A stretch of 64,000 nucleotides of DNA from Hydractinia symbiolongicarpus (taxonomy: Eukaryota > Cnidaria > Hydrozoa > Anthoathecata > Hydractiniidae). Of the stretch, positions 1 through 19,500 are shown in pieces. The notes below the pieces were generated by a model. It searched no databases and was not told the DNA's origin. It saw only the letters and a list, made by a program, of their open reading frames with translations. The translations under genes and the position numbers were made by a program. The DNA lies in NCBI RefSeq assembly GCF_029227915.1, contig NC_079886.1, positions 22,420,501-22,484,500 on the forward strand, written 5' to 3'. Every line of letters starts with the position of its first letter. The stretch's first letter is position 1.

Positions 1-478
1 CACAATGAATGCGCTAGTGTAAATAGTACTGCATACCTTAATAAGGGAAGAAATTTTCGCGAATTTCGCCAATTTGCAAAAATAAATTTTGCTAAATTAA
101 CCAATAGTTTTTATTTCACGAAAATATCTTCCATGAAATAAAATAAAAAATGCCCATTCGCAAAAATTAGTTGACATTTTTCCAAAGAAATTTTCAGAAA
201 CCTACGTTAAAATATGTCCTCTAAAATGTCCATATTCCCTGTTCAGAAGATTTTTCTTATAGCCTATCCTCCTCGAAATATGCCTTTCGGTTTCGACTCC
301 CCAAAAATTTCTTCCCTTAAGGTAGAAGAAGCTCAGACTAAAATATGTAATGCAGCAACGAAAAACAAGAAATTGATAAATCTTTCGTTTGCTAAGAATT
401 GTGTAAAGTTGTAAGAATCTAATCTCTGTATGGTTTATAAGGTTTTCTCTTTTAAGAACCGTGTTTGGGTGTTGACTT
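1..478. other. AT-rich sequence, probably intronic to the fucosyltransferase
   Basis: No convincing coding exon is visible. The stretch holds one copy of the dispersed AATTTTCGCGAATTT-type repeat (about 45-150). It lies upstream of the only recognised fucosyltransferase exon, so it is probably intron of that gene. The membrane-anchor exon expected for the family was not found here and may be outside the window. Confidence 0.4.
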
Positions 479-823
479 TTCTTGTGTTATTTCTCTTGTG
501 TTATTTCTCTTGTGTTATTTCTCTTGTGTTATTTTCTCTCGTGTTATTTCTCTCGTGGTATTTTATCTTGTGTTATTTATCTTGTGTTATTTAACTTGTG
601 TTATTTATCTTGTGTATTTTATCTTGTGTTGTTTATCTTGTGTTTTTTATCTTGTGTTATTTATCTTGTGTTATTTATCTTGTGTTATTTTTCTTGTGTT
701 ATTTATCTTGTGTTATTTTATCTTGTGTTATTTTATCTTGTGTTATTTCTCTTGTGTTATTTTCTCTCGTGTTATTTCTCTCGTGGTATTTTATCTTGTG
801 TTATTTTATCTTGTGTTATTTTT
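479..823. repeat. 12-bp minisatellite (TCTTGTGTTATT)n
   Basis: About 28 imperfect copies of a 12-bp unit, TCTTGTGTTATT, with variants such as TCTCGTGTTATT and 13-14 bp units. Because the unit is close to a multiple of three and has no stop, all three plus-strand frames stay open and encode artificial Leu/Cys/Phe/Val-rich peptides. The array ends directly at the TTTTTCAG acceptor at 819-826 and supplies its pyrimidine-rich tract. Confidence 0.93.
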
Positions 824-826
824 CAG

Positions 827-2291
827 TCAAGTTGAAGACAACAAACAGCAAAACACGGAGGAGGTTGAGGTACATAATCAACAACACTTATCTGATGCAA
901 TAAAGTTAGATCAAGAATTTAATGAATTCTTAAAGTTAACTACCCATAAACCTATAAAAAGTAAAATTACGAGAAAAAAAGGCAGAAATACTAAACACCA
1001 AAACATACGAACGAACGACCACCCCATAACTCAGAACAATAACATACGGAGTGATGATAGAGCTATAGAGAGGGAGTTTCCCTACATAATACTGCCGAAC
1101 GAAGAGAAAAAAAGTGTAGATAAGAATAAAAAGCTTATATTAATATACACAGCTCTGCATAGATCAGAAGAATGGTACAACTTGCCACAAAGTAAACTAA
1201 AAGGATATCTTAAAAGAACGAAATGCAAAACAAGTAACTGCCGTGTTACCTACGACAAAGATTTGTTTTCGAAAGCAGACGCTGTAATTTTTCATGAGCG
1301 TAATATGCTAAGCATAGGTCTGTTAAATCGACTTTCGTCACGGAGGTATCGACCAAGGTCTCAGCGATGGATATTTTTTACATCAGAAACTCCAAAGAAC
1401 ACTGAAGATGGGGTTATCCCATACAATGGGTTTTTTAACTGGACTATGACTTATAAGAAAGACAGTGATATATATCTGCCATATTTGCAGTACCGAAAAC
1501 TAAAGAAAAAAGCGCGACGTCCTGATCCCAATTTCAATTATGCGAAAGGAAAGAGCCGTACAATTGCATGGTTAGTTGGAAATTGTGATTTTGAATTTCG
1601 TATGGAGTTTGTGCACGCTCTGGAGCAATTCACCAGTGTCTATGTCGGCGGCTATTGTCGAGATGACTTTCGAAATAAAATCATCTGCACAAGATGGTGT
1701 AACCAAAGTGTTTTGGATGACTATAAGTTTTACTTGTCCTTAGAAAACGGCATATGCACGGACTATATTAGTGAAAAGTATTGGAAATATCTAGAACAGG
1801 GATTAGTTCCTATAGTGTTAGGAGGGGCGAATTATAGCGATCCAAGATTGGCTATACCCGGTTCGTTTATCGACGCCACAAAGTTTAAATCTGTGAAAGA
1901 TCTTGCAGATTATATAAATTATCTCGATCAAAATGATACCGCCTATAATGAGTATTTCAAATGGAAGCAGAAATACAAAATATGGCACCCCTTGGAGGGG
2001 GACTGGCCCTTCGAGAGTTACTTTCTGTGTAAGATATGCGGAATGCTGCACCAGAACCTTCCCATAAAATTCTACGATTATTTATCTGATTTTTGGAGTG
2101 TAGAAAATGATTGTGAAATTCCCGAGAAGGAAATGCGCAAACGAATTAATTTAACAGGTTATAACTGGGAAGATCGTCATCGTAGGGCAGAAAAGCAAGC
2201 ACTGATAGATGCTGCTCATATCCCAAAAGATTTCGACGAAGAAGAGCACGACAATGAATTCAACGACGAGTTTTCTGATGATCTTGCTTAA
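827..2291 (+). CDS. alpha-1,3-fucosyltransferase (GT10), terminal exon
   Basis: Golgi enzyme family that transfers fucose from GDP-fucose to GlcNAc of N-glycans or Lewis-type glycans. The exon begins after TTTTTCAG at 819-826; the first base completes a codon, and 487 further codons follow to TAA at 2291. The first ~100 residues are basic and stem-like. Then comes the GT10 N-terminal region (…KKLILIYTALHR…) and the C-terminal donor-binding region with YISEKYW, GLVPIVLGG and PGSFIDA motifs near 1770-1870. The acidic tail (DFDEEEHDNEFNDEF) is unusual. No transmembrane anchor is encoded in this exon, so at least one upstream exon is expected. Which linkage it makes cannot be told from sequence. 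Reading the open frame back to 465 would include the minisatellite and is rejected. Confidence 0.9.
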
Positions 2292-5144
2292 GGAATACTT
2301 TTTCGCTGTCAATGTTTTTGTAGAATTTTGATTTTTTTTCTCCATTTATGAGTTGTTAAATTTATTTTTACTCATTGGATTTATTTATATATTAATTTGT
2401 GGTGCTACTTGAGGTCTCCGCCTATTTTTCAGAACCTCTCTTTTACGACAACGTGGCTTACTTGTGTCAACTTTATGATCACGGTTCTAAAGCAGCGATT
2501 GCGTTGTTCATAATTTTTTATTTTTTCAAATTTATTATTTATAGTTTTGTAAATGAATATAAAAAGCGAAAATTTATATATATTTATAGTGATAGTGTTA
2601 AGCTCAATGGTAATCGTCAAAAACAGGCTGGAAATGAAATAGTTCCATATTTCAAACTCAAAGTTTTTCATCTGCTTCTTAAACACGAAATATAAGTGAA
2701 GGTTGGATAATTCTGAATCAACCAGCTATATTTTTCTTGTATTCCTGTCATATAAAAACGCGTCAAAAATTGATTCCGAAAGATCTAACGAAAACGGCAA
2801 CGCGAAAAAAATAAGACAAATATTTACTTACTTAATTCACCAACTTGTTGACGCGCCAATTGGACAAAAAATCCCCAAAATATATTCTTGTTTGAAAAGA
2901 TACCTTTTTACCATCTATGATCGAAATAAAACAACTTTACCGGGAGTTAAAAACCACAAAAACTGCAAATTTTTCTAAAACACAGGACGTAAACAACGTA
3001 GTTTTAAGAAAAGTGGGTGAAAGCACCTTTAAAGATGGGCGTGGCATAGCACACAAAAAATATTTGAAATTTCTGTAGAATGTTAAAATCTTTAATTATG
3101 GAGCGCTTATTCAGATATTTTAAAAGCGCTGTTGAACAACTTTGAGCTCGACAACATTATTGCCCTTGTTGCCATTTACAAAAATTCAACTATTTGATAG
3201 ATAGCTGTAAACTTGTGCTGCACACTTTTTCTGTTTTAAAACATGCTTTATGAGAATATCAAGCTGGGATTTCATGTTAAAACAAAGGTCTGTTGTTTAA
3301 AAAAATGAGAATTTTCGCAAAATTTTTGAAACTATTCATTTACGGAATTAAATTCTCGCGAAAAGTATTCCATTAGAGTATCCAATTGATAACGCTAATA
3401 AACGGATTGTTTTTTTTTTATGAATGTGGACGACCCACCTTGAAGGGAATAATTTTGGCAATTTTTCTTTGATAAGACAAAACCCTTTAGGTACTAAATT
3501 CTTAGATGTGCAATCTTTTCTCTGTATGTACACCGTAAGAAAAGAAATTTTCTTGGGAATTTAATTTCGCGAAACAAAAAAAGATTTTTTACGTAAGAAT
3601 TTTTTTTCGTAAATTCAGAAAATTTTAATTTTTTGCGAGAATTTAATTTCGCGTAATTTGAGGAATTTATTATTATAACCAAGTGTGCAGAACGATAAAG
3701 AAAAAGAATTACTTTTGCTATTAAAATCTAACATCAAGAAATTTTTAGCAAGATTTTAATATTTTTCGCCAGAATTTGCTTTCGCTAACTTAAAAATTTT
3801 AAATTTCCGAATTCGAGTATATTTAGTGAAATTTCCTCCCGCAAAAGATTACATTTTCTTGAATTTAAGGACTCGAGATAAAACATTAAAATTATTTTTT
3901 ATTAAAAATCATCCCGATCGGAAACATAACTTTCCCAATTGCAAAAATTAACTCCTGCATTACCAATAACATGTTTCAATAATTTTTTTTTGTAACCCTA
4001 AGACTCCGTAAGCGTAACCAACATGTCATCTATTAGCAAACACGTGTCATAACCCAACTTATAAGATGTAGACTTATGTCAAAAAGAATTGAATTTTTGC
4101 TAACTCCGTCAAATTCGCGACAACCGGTGGCCAGAAATCGAATTCAACGACGAAAGATTGTTGGCGAAGGAATATTTTAAAAATTTTTCGTTGCTTATAT
4201 GTTACGAGCTTTTAAAGTTGCCTTTGAAAGATTATTTAAAGTGTTTTTTCAAACGTCGCGAGGGCAAAACATGAAAAAAAATTGACATCAAGTCTATATT
4301 TCACGTACACAAAAAATTAAATATTACATTTGAAATCTAGCATTTAGCTGAATTTTTATTTAAATCTTAGCTGAGGTACAAATAAATAGGTAGCTGTTAT
4401 AAGCACAAAAAATGCTGAGCAGATCCTGTAGACTGACAAAAAAATACTTCTGAATTTTTTAAGCAGGATTGGGCTAAAAAATTAACAATCGTTTGCAGAA
4501 AAAAATAGGCTAATATAAAGTTAAGATACATTTTTTGAGATCAATCGATGTCAAAAAAATAACATCAAGAAAGATATTATAAAATATGTGGTCTATAAAT
4601 CAAAAAAGTACAAAAAATTAACGGAATATGAATATAAATCATTGCAAACTATAAACAAACGGATTTAGTGTTTAAAAGCGGAGAATTCTTTAATTTTTTT
4701 TGACCGCGTTATCTTCCAGACAAAAATAAAAAAAATACAGTTGTAGGAGACAAAATATCCTATCAAGTTACCCAAAATAACTATGTTATAAATTCATGTT
4801 TCTTCCTGTTGTATTGTTAAAAACTCTGTCTTAATCTGTTATTTCGATCTACAGCTCTGTAGGATCTGATTAAAATCTGATCTGATCTTTTTATAGGAGG
4901 ACAAAGCATTTTACTTGAGATGGAAAATACAACCTATTGGTTGTATTTTCTTTAAGCTTGCTCCTAAAGTGACGAGAAAAAAAAACCACGCAAAATTATA
5001 AAAAAAAAATCGACCCGTAAATATATATCCATGCTTGAGGTAGTCATAGGTCAGTATCATTCTTTCTAAATATACTAAAACTACGGCAGACGAGACAGAA
5101 AACGACACATGACAGATACAAACTGAAGTGCGAACTACGCATAT
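2292..5144. other. intergenic, convergent 3' ends
   Basis: Space between the convergent fucosyltransferase and Abi genes. Very AT-rich, with small ORFs of 60-98 codons on both strands that show no recognisable domain or codon signal. At 3320-3830 and 4080-4130 it contains several copies of the dispersed TTTCGCGAA/AATTTTCGCG motif. Nothing else is supported. Confidence 0.5.
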
Positions 5145-12079
<6,935 letters not shown>

Positions 12080-13576
12080 TTTGTTTTGACTAACCTTTTA
12101 GGGCCGTTCGTGGCTAAAACCGAAATGCTAAAACATTTTCCCGAAAATATTCTGAAGCACAAAAGTAAAGGCGGATATCAACGAAATAATTTGATAACGA
12201 TTGGTAGTGTGCTGCCCAATCTTGGAACGCGCCCGTCTTAAGACTGGCCAGGCCAATCTTCCGACAGTGACAAATGGGTGGCCAGTCTTAAGACTGGACT
12301 GCCCAATCTACGGACGTACATGCCCAATCTTAGAACAATTGTGGAAGACAAACAGAACAATAAAATTTTTAGAATTTACCTCTTAATAGGAACTGAACTT
12401 TTCTTGGATAATCAAAAGCCAAAAATTTATATATAACATGTATTTTATGTATAAAAAATTGAAACTACTCAACCATTTTAGCATAGTCTATAAAGTTTTT
12501 CTTCTATAGACTATGATATTAGCTAGCTGGCTACAGCTCGCTAGCTGGCTAAACATCTCATCCAATGAAATTAACATCTAGCTAACTAATAATATGGTTG
12601 AATACGATTTTTCTGATACTTCATAAATATAAACATTTTATTTTTAAAATTTAGCCACTACTACAAGCTGTATATAAATGCTAAATGTATAACACATGCT
12701 CTACCAGCTACCTAGCTAGCTAGCTACGATTTTCACTCTACTGTGTCCAAAAACAGGCCGGGTCAATTCAACAGTACCCAAAATATGATGTTTTAATGTG
12801 CCTGAGAATTTTTGTTGGGAGTCGCAAAAAACAGAGCTCGTGTGGTGCATCCCTTCCTTAAAATCTAAACGGCGCCAAAGATGGGCCTAACATGGTCTTT
12901 TGCCCAATCTTGTGACGCCCTGCCCAGTCTTAAGACTGGCCGGCCAGTCTTAAGACTGGGCAAATTTATGTCTAAAGATTGAGCAGCGTCCTAAGATTGG
13001 GCAGAACAGTACGCTGTGCGCGCAGTTAAGCTTTATTCTTTTATTCCGTCGCGATGAAATTCGATGTATACACATTTTTAATCAATCAAATTTAAAAAAA
13101 AAGATTCCCAGAATAAAAATAATTTTTTGTGTATTTTTCACCAGACGAATAGTGATTGGCTAATTTAGTGGTGGTCTGTCTTCACCGACAAAAAGATGAG
13201 CTTATTAAATTAGATGAAAACCGAGCGCAGCAACACGCTATAAAATATAAAGTAAAAATCGGTGGAATAAAAAGGCTAGTGTGTCCGGGCCCTTTTGCAT
13301 CCGAAATTCATTACTACGACCGATTTTAATAATCATAGACGAAAAATTGAAGAAAGAGCAGGACACAGAAAGACCGGGTATTTATTACGAAATAAATAAC
13401 TCGTGGGCTATAATTAATTATTCTGTTAACAGAAAAAAATCGTAACTATCTTTAAAAGTTCCTATTTTTTAGAACCTATATTTTTTAAGGTCAAAAAAGG
13501 CTTTTTTACATGCGGAAAAATAGACTGCTGCTTGGGGAAAAAGAGTTCTTATCTATAGTGATGTATCTGAAGTGTA
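12080..13576. other. intergenic between divergent Abi and ARL5
   Basis: Both genes start outward from this 1.5-kb segment, so it must contain both promoters. About 0.8 kb of it is occupied by an inverted-repeat element. No clear TATA box was assigned. Confidence 0.5.
12207..13008. mobile_element. non-autonomous inverted-repeat element with CAGTCTTAAGACTG palindromes
   Basis: Left end CTGCCCAATCTTGGAACG (about 12212) and right end, read in reverse, CTGCCCAATCTTAGGACG (about 13004) form terminal inverted repeats. Each side carries two copies of the palindrome CCAGTCTTAAGACTGG or a truncated form (12235-12247, 12282-12297; 12923-12939, 12944-12960) and further CCCAATCT units. The right pair forms a 42-bp perfect palindrome at 12921-12962. 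The interior has CTAGCTAGC-rich sequence and no transposase ORF. Target duplication not resolved. Confidence 0.75.
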
Positions 13577-16500
13577 ATGGGATTAATTTTCTCTAAAGTC
13601 TGGAGTACACTTTTTGGAGACAAAGGTAACATTCTTTTTTATCTTGTGATAATTAGCTAAATATTTCTAGGTTAGGTCAGCATCACCAATATAAGTAGCT
13701 AGCCATTAACATAGCACTCAGATGTACTAAAATAATTTTCTCAATTTCGGGAGACTCGTCTAACAGTCAGGGTAAACACTTAATTAGGCGATGGTAGGCT
13801 AATTAGGGCATAACACCTATTTAGGTGACTCATTGTAGCCTAGTTAGGCCATATGTAACCTAGTTAAAAAATTAAAATTTTTAATGGCTTGTCACACATT
13901 CCTAAGAAAAAATCGCAAAAACTCTTTGTTCAGAATGCGACCATGATTCCAAAATTGTCAATCGTGCCTCGATGTGTTCGCGCAAGGAAGAATTATGGCA
14001 AAATGAAATATATAACCTAATTAGGTTATGTGTTGCCATTTAGGTGACGATAGTAAAATACACAATAATTTAATGAAGATATTCTTTCACAAAACGCAAA
14101 AAAAATTTGTTTTTTTTAAGATGGATGTGGTAACAAATACTTTGTTTGTTTTGTAACGTTTCTTTTTTATTCACATTCTGTTTTAACAACGCTAAAATCT
14201 TTGCCAAACAATGTCACGTTTTCGTCAGCCATATTTTTTTCCTGTGTCATGGATGGCTGAAATCCATTATTTAAAACAACAAATATTGCCACATGAGGTT
14301 TGGGCCATAAGTTGCCAATGCGCGATGCAAATAAGACGATAATTGGTCAAATTTGTCTGCAAAGTGGACAGATTTGATTCACATGAAAATTGTAGTGCGA
14401 AACGCAATGATTTTGACATTTTTACAACAGAAAGTTTTCGTTCGGCTAGTTAGACTACGGGTAGCCTAATTAAACTACATCACGTCGCCTAACTAAACGA
14501 CTTCCCTAATTAGGTCATGCCGCCTAATTAGTTGTTTAGGAAAAGGTTAATGTCAATCAGGAAGAACCCATAATTCTCCTGTTGTAGGAACCTATCAAAT
14601 ATACAATAACTAGTCCATAAGGCCTGTGGAGAAATCCACTGTCGCAGACCGTTCAGGGGGGTATGACAGGAAGAAAAAAAATTATTAGTGGACAAATAAG
14701 CCGGATCCGACATGTACTATCATCCGATAATGCCGTGATGGATCCTTCAACTCCGTGACGTTTTCTTGCTTTTTGATGACTAGCAAAAATATTTAAAAAA
14801 TTAAAATATTCATTAGAAAACATTCTCGAATCATTGGGCCCTCACAAAAGGTATAACATGACCATAATTATAATCAATTAACTGACATAACAATATATAT
14901 CAAAAATGACCACCGTCGCGCTTGACTTGAAAATCACAAAAAGGTGTAGCTGGCTGAACTTCTGCCAAATTTTTGTCATGCGCAAGTTCTGACACCCCTA
15001 AAATGATTGAGTTGTAGTATCAAACCGCCCGAATCAAATTCATTCATTAAAAGTGGTAGACAGAGCTGTGTTAAGTTTCACGGAGTTGTCGGATTCACAG
15101 AGTTGGCGGATCATACGCTAGGCAGATGGACAATGGACAAATAGGTTTTTTAGATGTTTCGCTAGACGTCAGCAGTACAGATCCCCCCCAAAAAAATTGC
15201 AAAATTAGTTTATTTTTTCTCTGTAATTTGTAGAGGTTGAACCACTAATCAAAATAATGCTTAGGATCATATATGTTTTCGAGGAACGCCTAAGGAGATA
15301 TAAGGGTTCAAAAATTTTTTCATAACCTAAAAAAATTTTTTTTTTAATTTTTTTTGACTGTTGCCTTCATCGTATAGATCTTGAAACACTGATCAAGAAA
15401 ATGTATAGGATAATGTACTTTTGACAAACGGTTGCAAAGATATTAGGGTTTGAAGATTTTTTGATGATGTCATCAACCTGTCCATTCCGAAACGGATTTG
15501 GTTACCGAGGTTTGGAAAATTACCCAAATTGGGCCTATGTGGTCCCTAGTTACCCAAGCGGTGAAAAATCATTGACGTCACTACCTCGTTTTCCAAGTTA
15601 TTTGCCCTCAAAGTTTTAGGTGCACTGTAATGGCTTCATTAATTTAATATACATTCCTTTGACGTTAATATATTTTTAACATTAAAGTTTCGTAAATTAC
15701 AGAACAATTTTATGGGCGATGTTTTAAAGACTTTATCAAAGAAAATAGTGAAGAATATAATCCACTTTGCAAAAGTCACAGACAGACACACGGACCTAGC
15801 ATATTATTATATAGATATATACAATAATATATACAATAATATAAAAGTATATCATTTCTTATATAAGAGTTTGTCTTTGACTAAAAATACCGAACCAGGC
15901 CAAAATGTGGTAACAGTAGTATGATTAAAGATGTGAAACCATTACATTGCTAAATTTTATCTCCTGTGTGGGTAACTAGGGATCACCTGGGACAAAAATG
16001 GAATCAATTCACATATCTGATAAAAACACTATTATTAGTTCTTCCTTTTTAGCATTTAACAATTTTTAGATTCAATTATGCTGGATAAATTATGCTGTCA
16101 CATTTAAGAGCAAACATGCTAGTTTTGTCAATCAGTTTTTGTTCTCAATTTTCTAACTTCACACATTCAGCATGATGCAAACTTCGAAATCAAGTCAATA
16201 TCATCAGTGTTTTGATACAGACATATAGCAACATAGTTTTAAAATAGTAATTTCCTTTTTTTAGAACACAAAGTCATTATTGTTGGTTTAGATAATGCAG
16301 GGAAAACAACAATACTTTACCAGTTGTAAGTTTTCTTACTCATGTTTTTTAAAGAAAATGACATTTTAGGGTATAGTAGTGATAATCAGAAATTAGATTT
16401 CAAACCACATTAGTATGTTTTCATATTTACATTTGGTTGTGCAAAAAACGTGCGAAAAAAAGTTTTGTAGACATGTGCAGTAGTCTCGTTTTGGGTAAAC

Positions 16501-19500
16501 TTTGCAGTAAATTAAATTTTTGTGTCTGTCATAAAATAATTTGAAAAAATTTTCAATTTAAACCCACGGGACACGAGACAATTTTTTCAGGCGATAGTAA
16601 CAAATTCAATTTTGTTACTATTGCCTAAAAATTTATTTATGCTGCCACATCTGCGCAACATTGATCATTCAGCGAAATTGCTGCATTATGATTGTTTGCG
16701 CATAAAAGTGTTGCATCGTAATTGTTGTAGGAAGTGGCGAAATAGAGAATATATTTGTAACCTTCTTTTGTTGCCCACAAAATTTTTTAGATACATACAA
16801 CATTTTTTTGTTGCCATTATAACAAGATACAAAATCAAATCGATTTGATTTTGTATTTTGTTACTGGCAACAAAAATAATGTTCCGAGTAACAACAAAAT
16901 GTTGTGAGCAACAAAAAGCTTCTCTGGTGACACAAGTTAACATTTTTAGGTGATAGTAATTAACATAAATTTGTTATTATCACCTGAAAATATTGTCTTG
17001 TGGACATGGCTTAAGTATCAGGGAATAAGTTGTGTTATTATAATCCTTGACAAAACTGTTAAGATCAATCTTGAATTTCATTTCAAAACAAATCTATAAT
17101 GTGTTATCAGCATGTGTTATCTATAACCTATTATTAAATGTATTATCTGGTTGTGTGTAATCCCTAAATTAATTATTCACCTCAAACTCAAATTTCTAGT
17201 TATGTGTTATCCATAATATAATGTATTAATATTTTAAACACAAGTAATTTCTGCATATAGAAATAAAAAAAAATTGTTAAATAACACTTTGAAAGGGAGT
17301 TGACTTAAAAATGGAATTGTTATGCCATGATTTCTTATATGTGCACGAAGGTATTTGTTTTGTGAAAGTTATGGTTTTGATAGAGGTGGCAAGTAATGAA
17401 GAATGAGCATAAACAACAGTTTTTAAAATTGTGTTAAAACATAATGGTCATTTTGCACATTTTGTAAAATTTATTTTTTAAACTATTCTTTGCATTTATA
17501 GTTTAATGAATGAAGTTGTGCAGACATCTCCAACGATTGGAAGTAATGTGGAAGAGGTAATTTTTACAAGTTACAAATCTTTAGTTTTGTTTGAGTGAAG
17601 CACAGAGGTGTAAAGGGTGCAGACTCAGTGCATGGCTTTGAGTAGTAGGCTTCTTATTAACAGCCTATTGTTTACATAAGTTAAGTTAATAGCGATGCCT
17701 GACGGTGTACAATGGGGAAGCACATGGATTTTTTCACAGACACCCGGCTAGTATCTTATACTTCTTAATAAATCAACTTGATTATAAGGTGTTTGACAAA
17801 AACTGTGAAGAAGTTCTAAGAAATAAATAAATGATAGTATAGGTTAAAATACTTAATAACTTCTTTGAATCTAATATTAGTAACTCTTTCTAGGTTAAAT
17901 GGAAAAACACACAATTTTGCATGTGGGATATAGGTGGTCAAGATTCTTTGCGAAAAGACTGGTCAACATATTATTCCACTGCTGAGGTATGATGGTGATG
18001 TTTTTGTTTCTAAATACATCATCAGAATGTGACATAAGGTGTTTCATAAACAGCCAGGAAATATTGGTAGCTTTCAAAAGCAGGGATGTAGGTGACTTGA
18101 GTAAAAAACATGTATAACTGGGACTTGTTTTTTTTCTTAGTTCTTGATTTTCGTGATTGATAGTACTGATAGAGAAAGATTACATATTTCAAAATCTGAA
18201 TTATACAATATGCTGTCACATGAAGTGAGTACATATTTTTCTTTTTCTTTTATGTTTTTGATTGTACGTAGTATCTTTTTCCCTTGCCCTTTCTTGTTAT
18301 TTATATATTGAAGAAAAAGGATGTTTGACACAGTTTATTATTCACCCTTTTCACCTTCTAAAATTACTGTTTGGCAGTTTCCCCTTTTTTTCATCAATAT
18401 TTCACTAAAGAGTCATAAAGATGATCTAAGCACATATAATCATTTTATAACATGATTTAAATAAGCTAATCCATAAAATCTTCATGTACTGGAACAAAAA
18501 CTGAAAAAATATTTAGCTATATTTAATTTAATCACTTAAACAAGATCAAATTTAAAAAAACGGACTTGCACTAACTTGATATGCCTAAAGACATTCTCAA
18601 ATTTTACAACTCGTTGTCAAAGATTTTTTTAACATGAACCAATCTTCTTTCAATTTCGACTTAAAACAATAATGGTTTCAAATTATGTTTCCAGAGTTGC
18701 TGTGTTATTTGATACAAGAACTATTACAATCTTCTGTCAGTCCGCACACTCGAACTGAACTCGTGAAGATTTATTTTCACTAAAAAATGGAAAGGTTTCT
18801 AGGCTTTCTATGTGGTTTCATATAAGACATTCCTCCTTGATTGCAACATTTGTATATCACATTTCTTAAACTCACCTTCATGCAATCTTTTATACGTATA
18901 CGTGCACATTAGCCAGTGATTAAAGTGTTCACATTTGTTGTTGTTTAGGAGCTGCGTCATGCTAGTTTGCTGGTATTCGCAAATAAGCAGGATGTGAAGG
19001 TAATAATATTCTATTGAAAAAATGTAGGCTAAAACCACTGCAGTGAGGATCAGAAGACAACAAGGATAGAAAGAGATGCATCTTCTTCACATCTTTTTTT
19101 TATGTGTTTATAAGAATTCTTTTTTTTTTAGGGCTCTATGTCTACGGCAGAATTATCTGAACAACTGAATTTAACATCTATTCGAGATCATGGCTGGCAC
19201 ATGCAGGTCAGTATGCAGGGTTATTTAGCTATTTTTGCAGGGTCAGCAAGACGGCGGTCATTTCTTTTGGTTTCGGAACATTCACAAAAATAAATAAAAG
19301 TGGAAACCTATAATAATTCCTATATTTGACAACTTTAACAAGGATATTATTTGCGTTGCCTTCGTAAAAGGTCCTATTTAGCAAACATAAGCCAGACGAA
19401 ATAACTTACGAATGTTGTTGCTAAAATACCTATTATTTAAACCTTAAATTTCACCCTGATATTCTTATGAAATATGTGTGACAAAAATGCGTCAAGTAAT

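Noticed and set aside
465-903. Long Leu/Cys-rich ORFs in three frames
   Set aside because: They are translations of the 12-bp minisatellite; the real exon starts after the acceptor at 826.
2399-2978. Two plus-strand ORFs of 91-98 codons
   Set aside because: AT-rich, no ATG in good context, no domain or codon signal.
15712-15924. ATGGGCGATG… as first exon of ARL5
   Set aside because: The sequence at 13577 (MGLIFSKVW) has the correct N-terminus, donor and phase.
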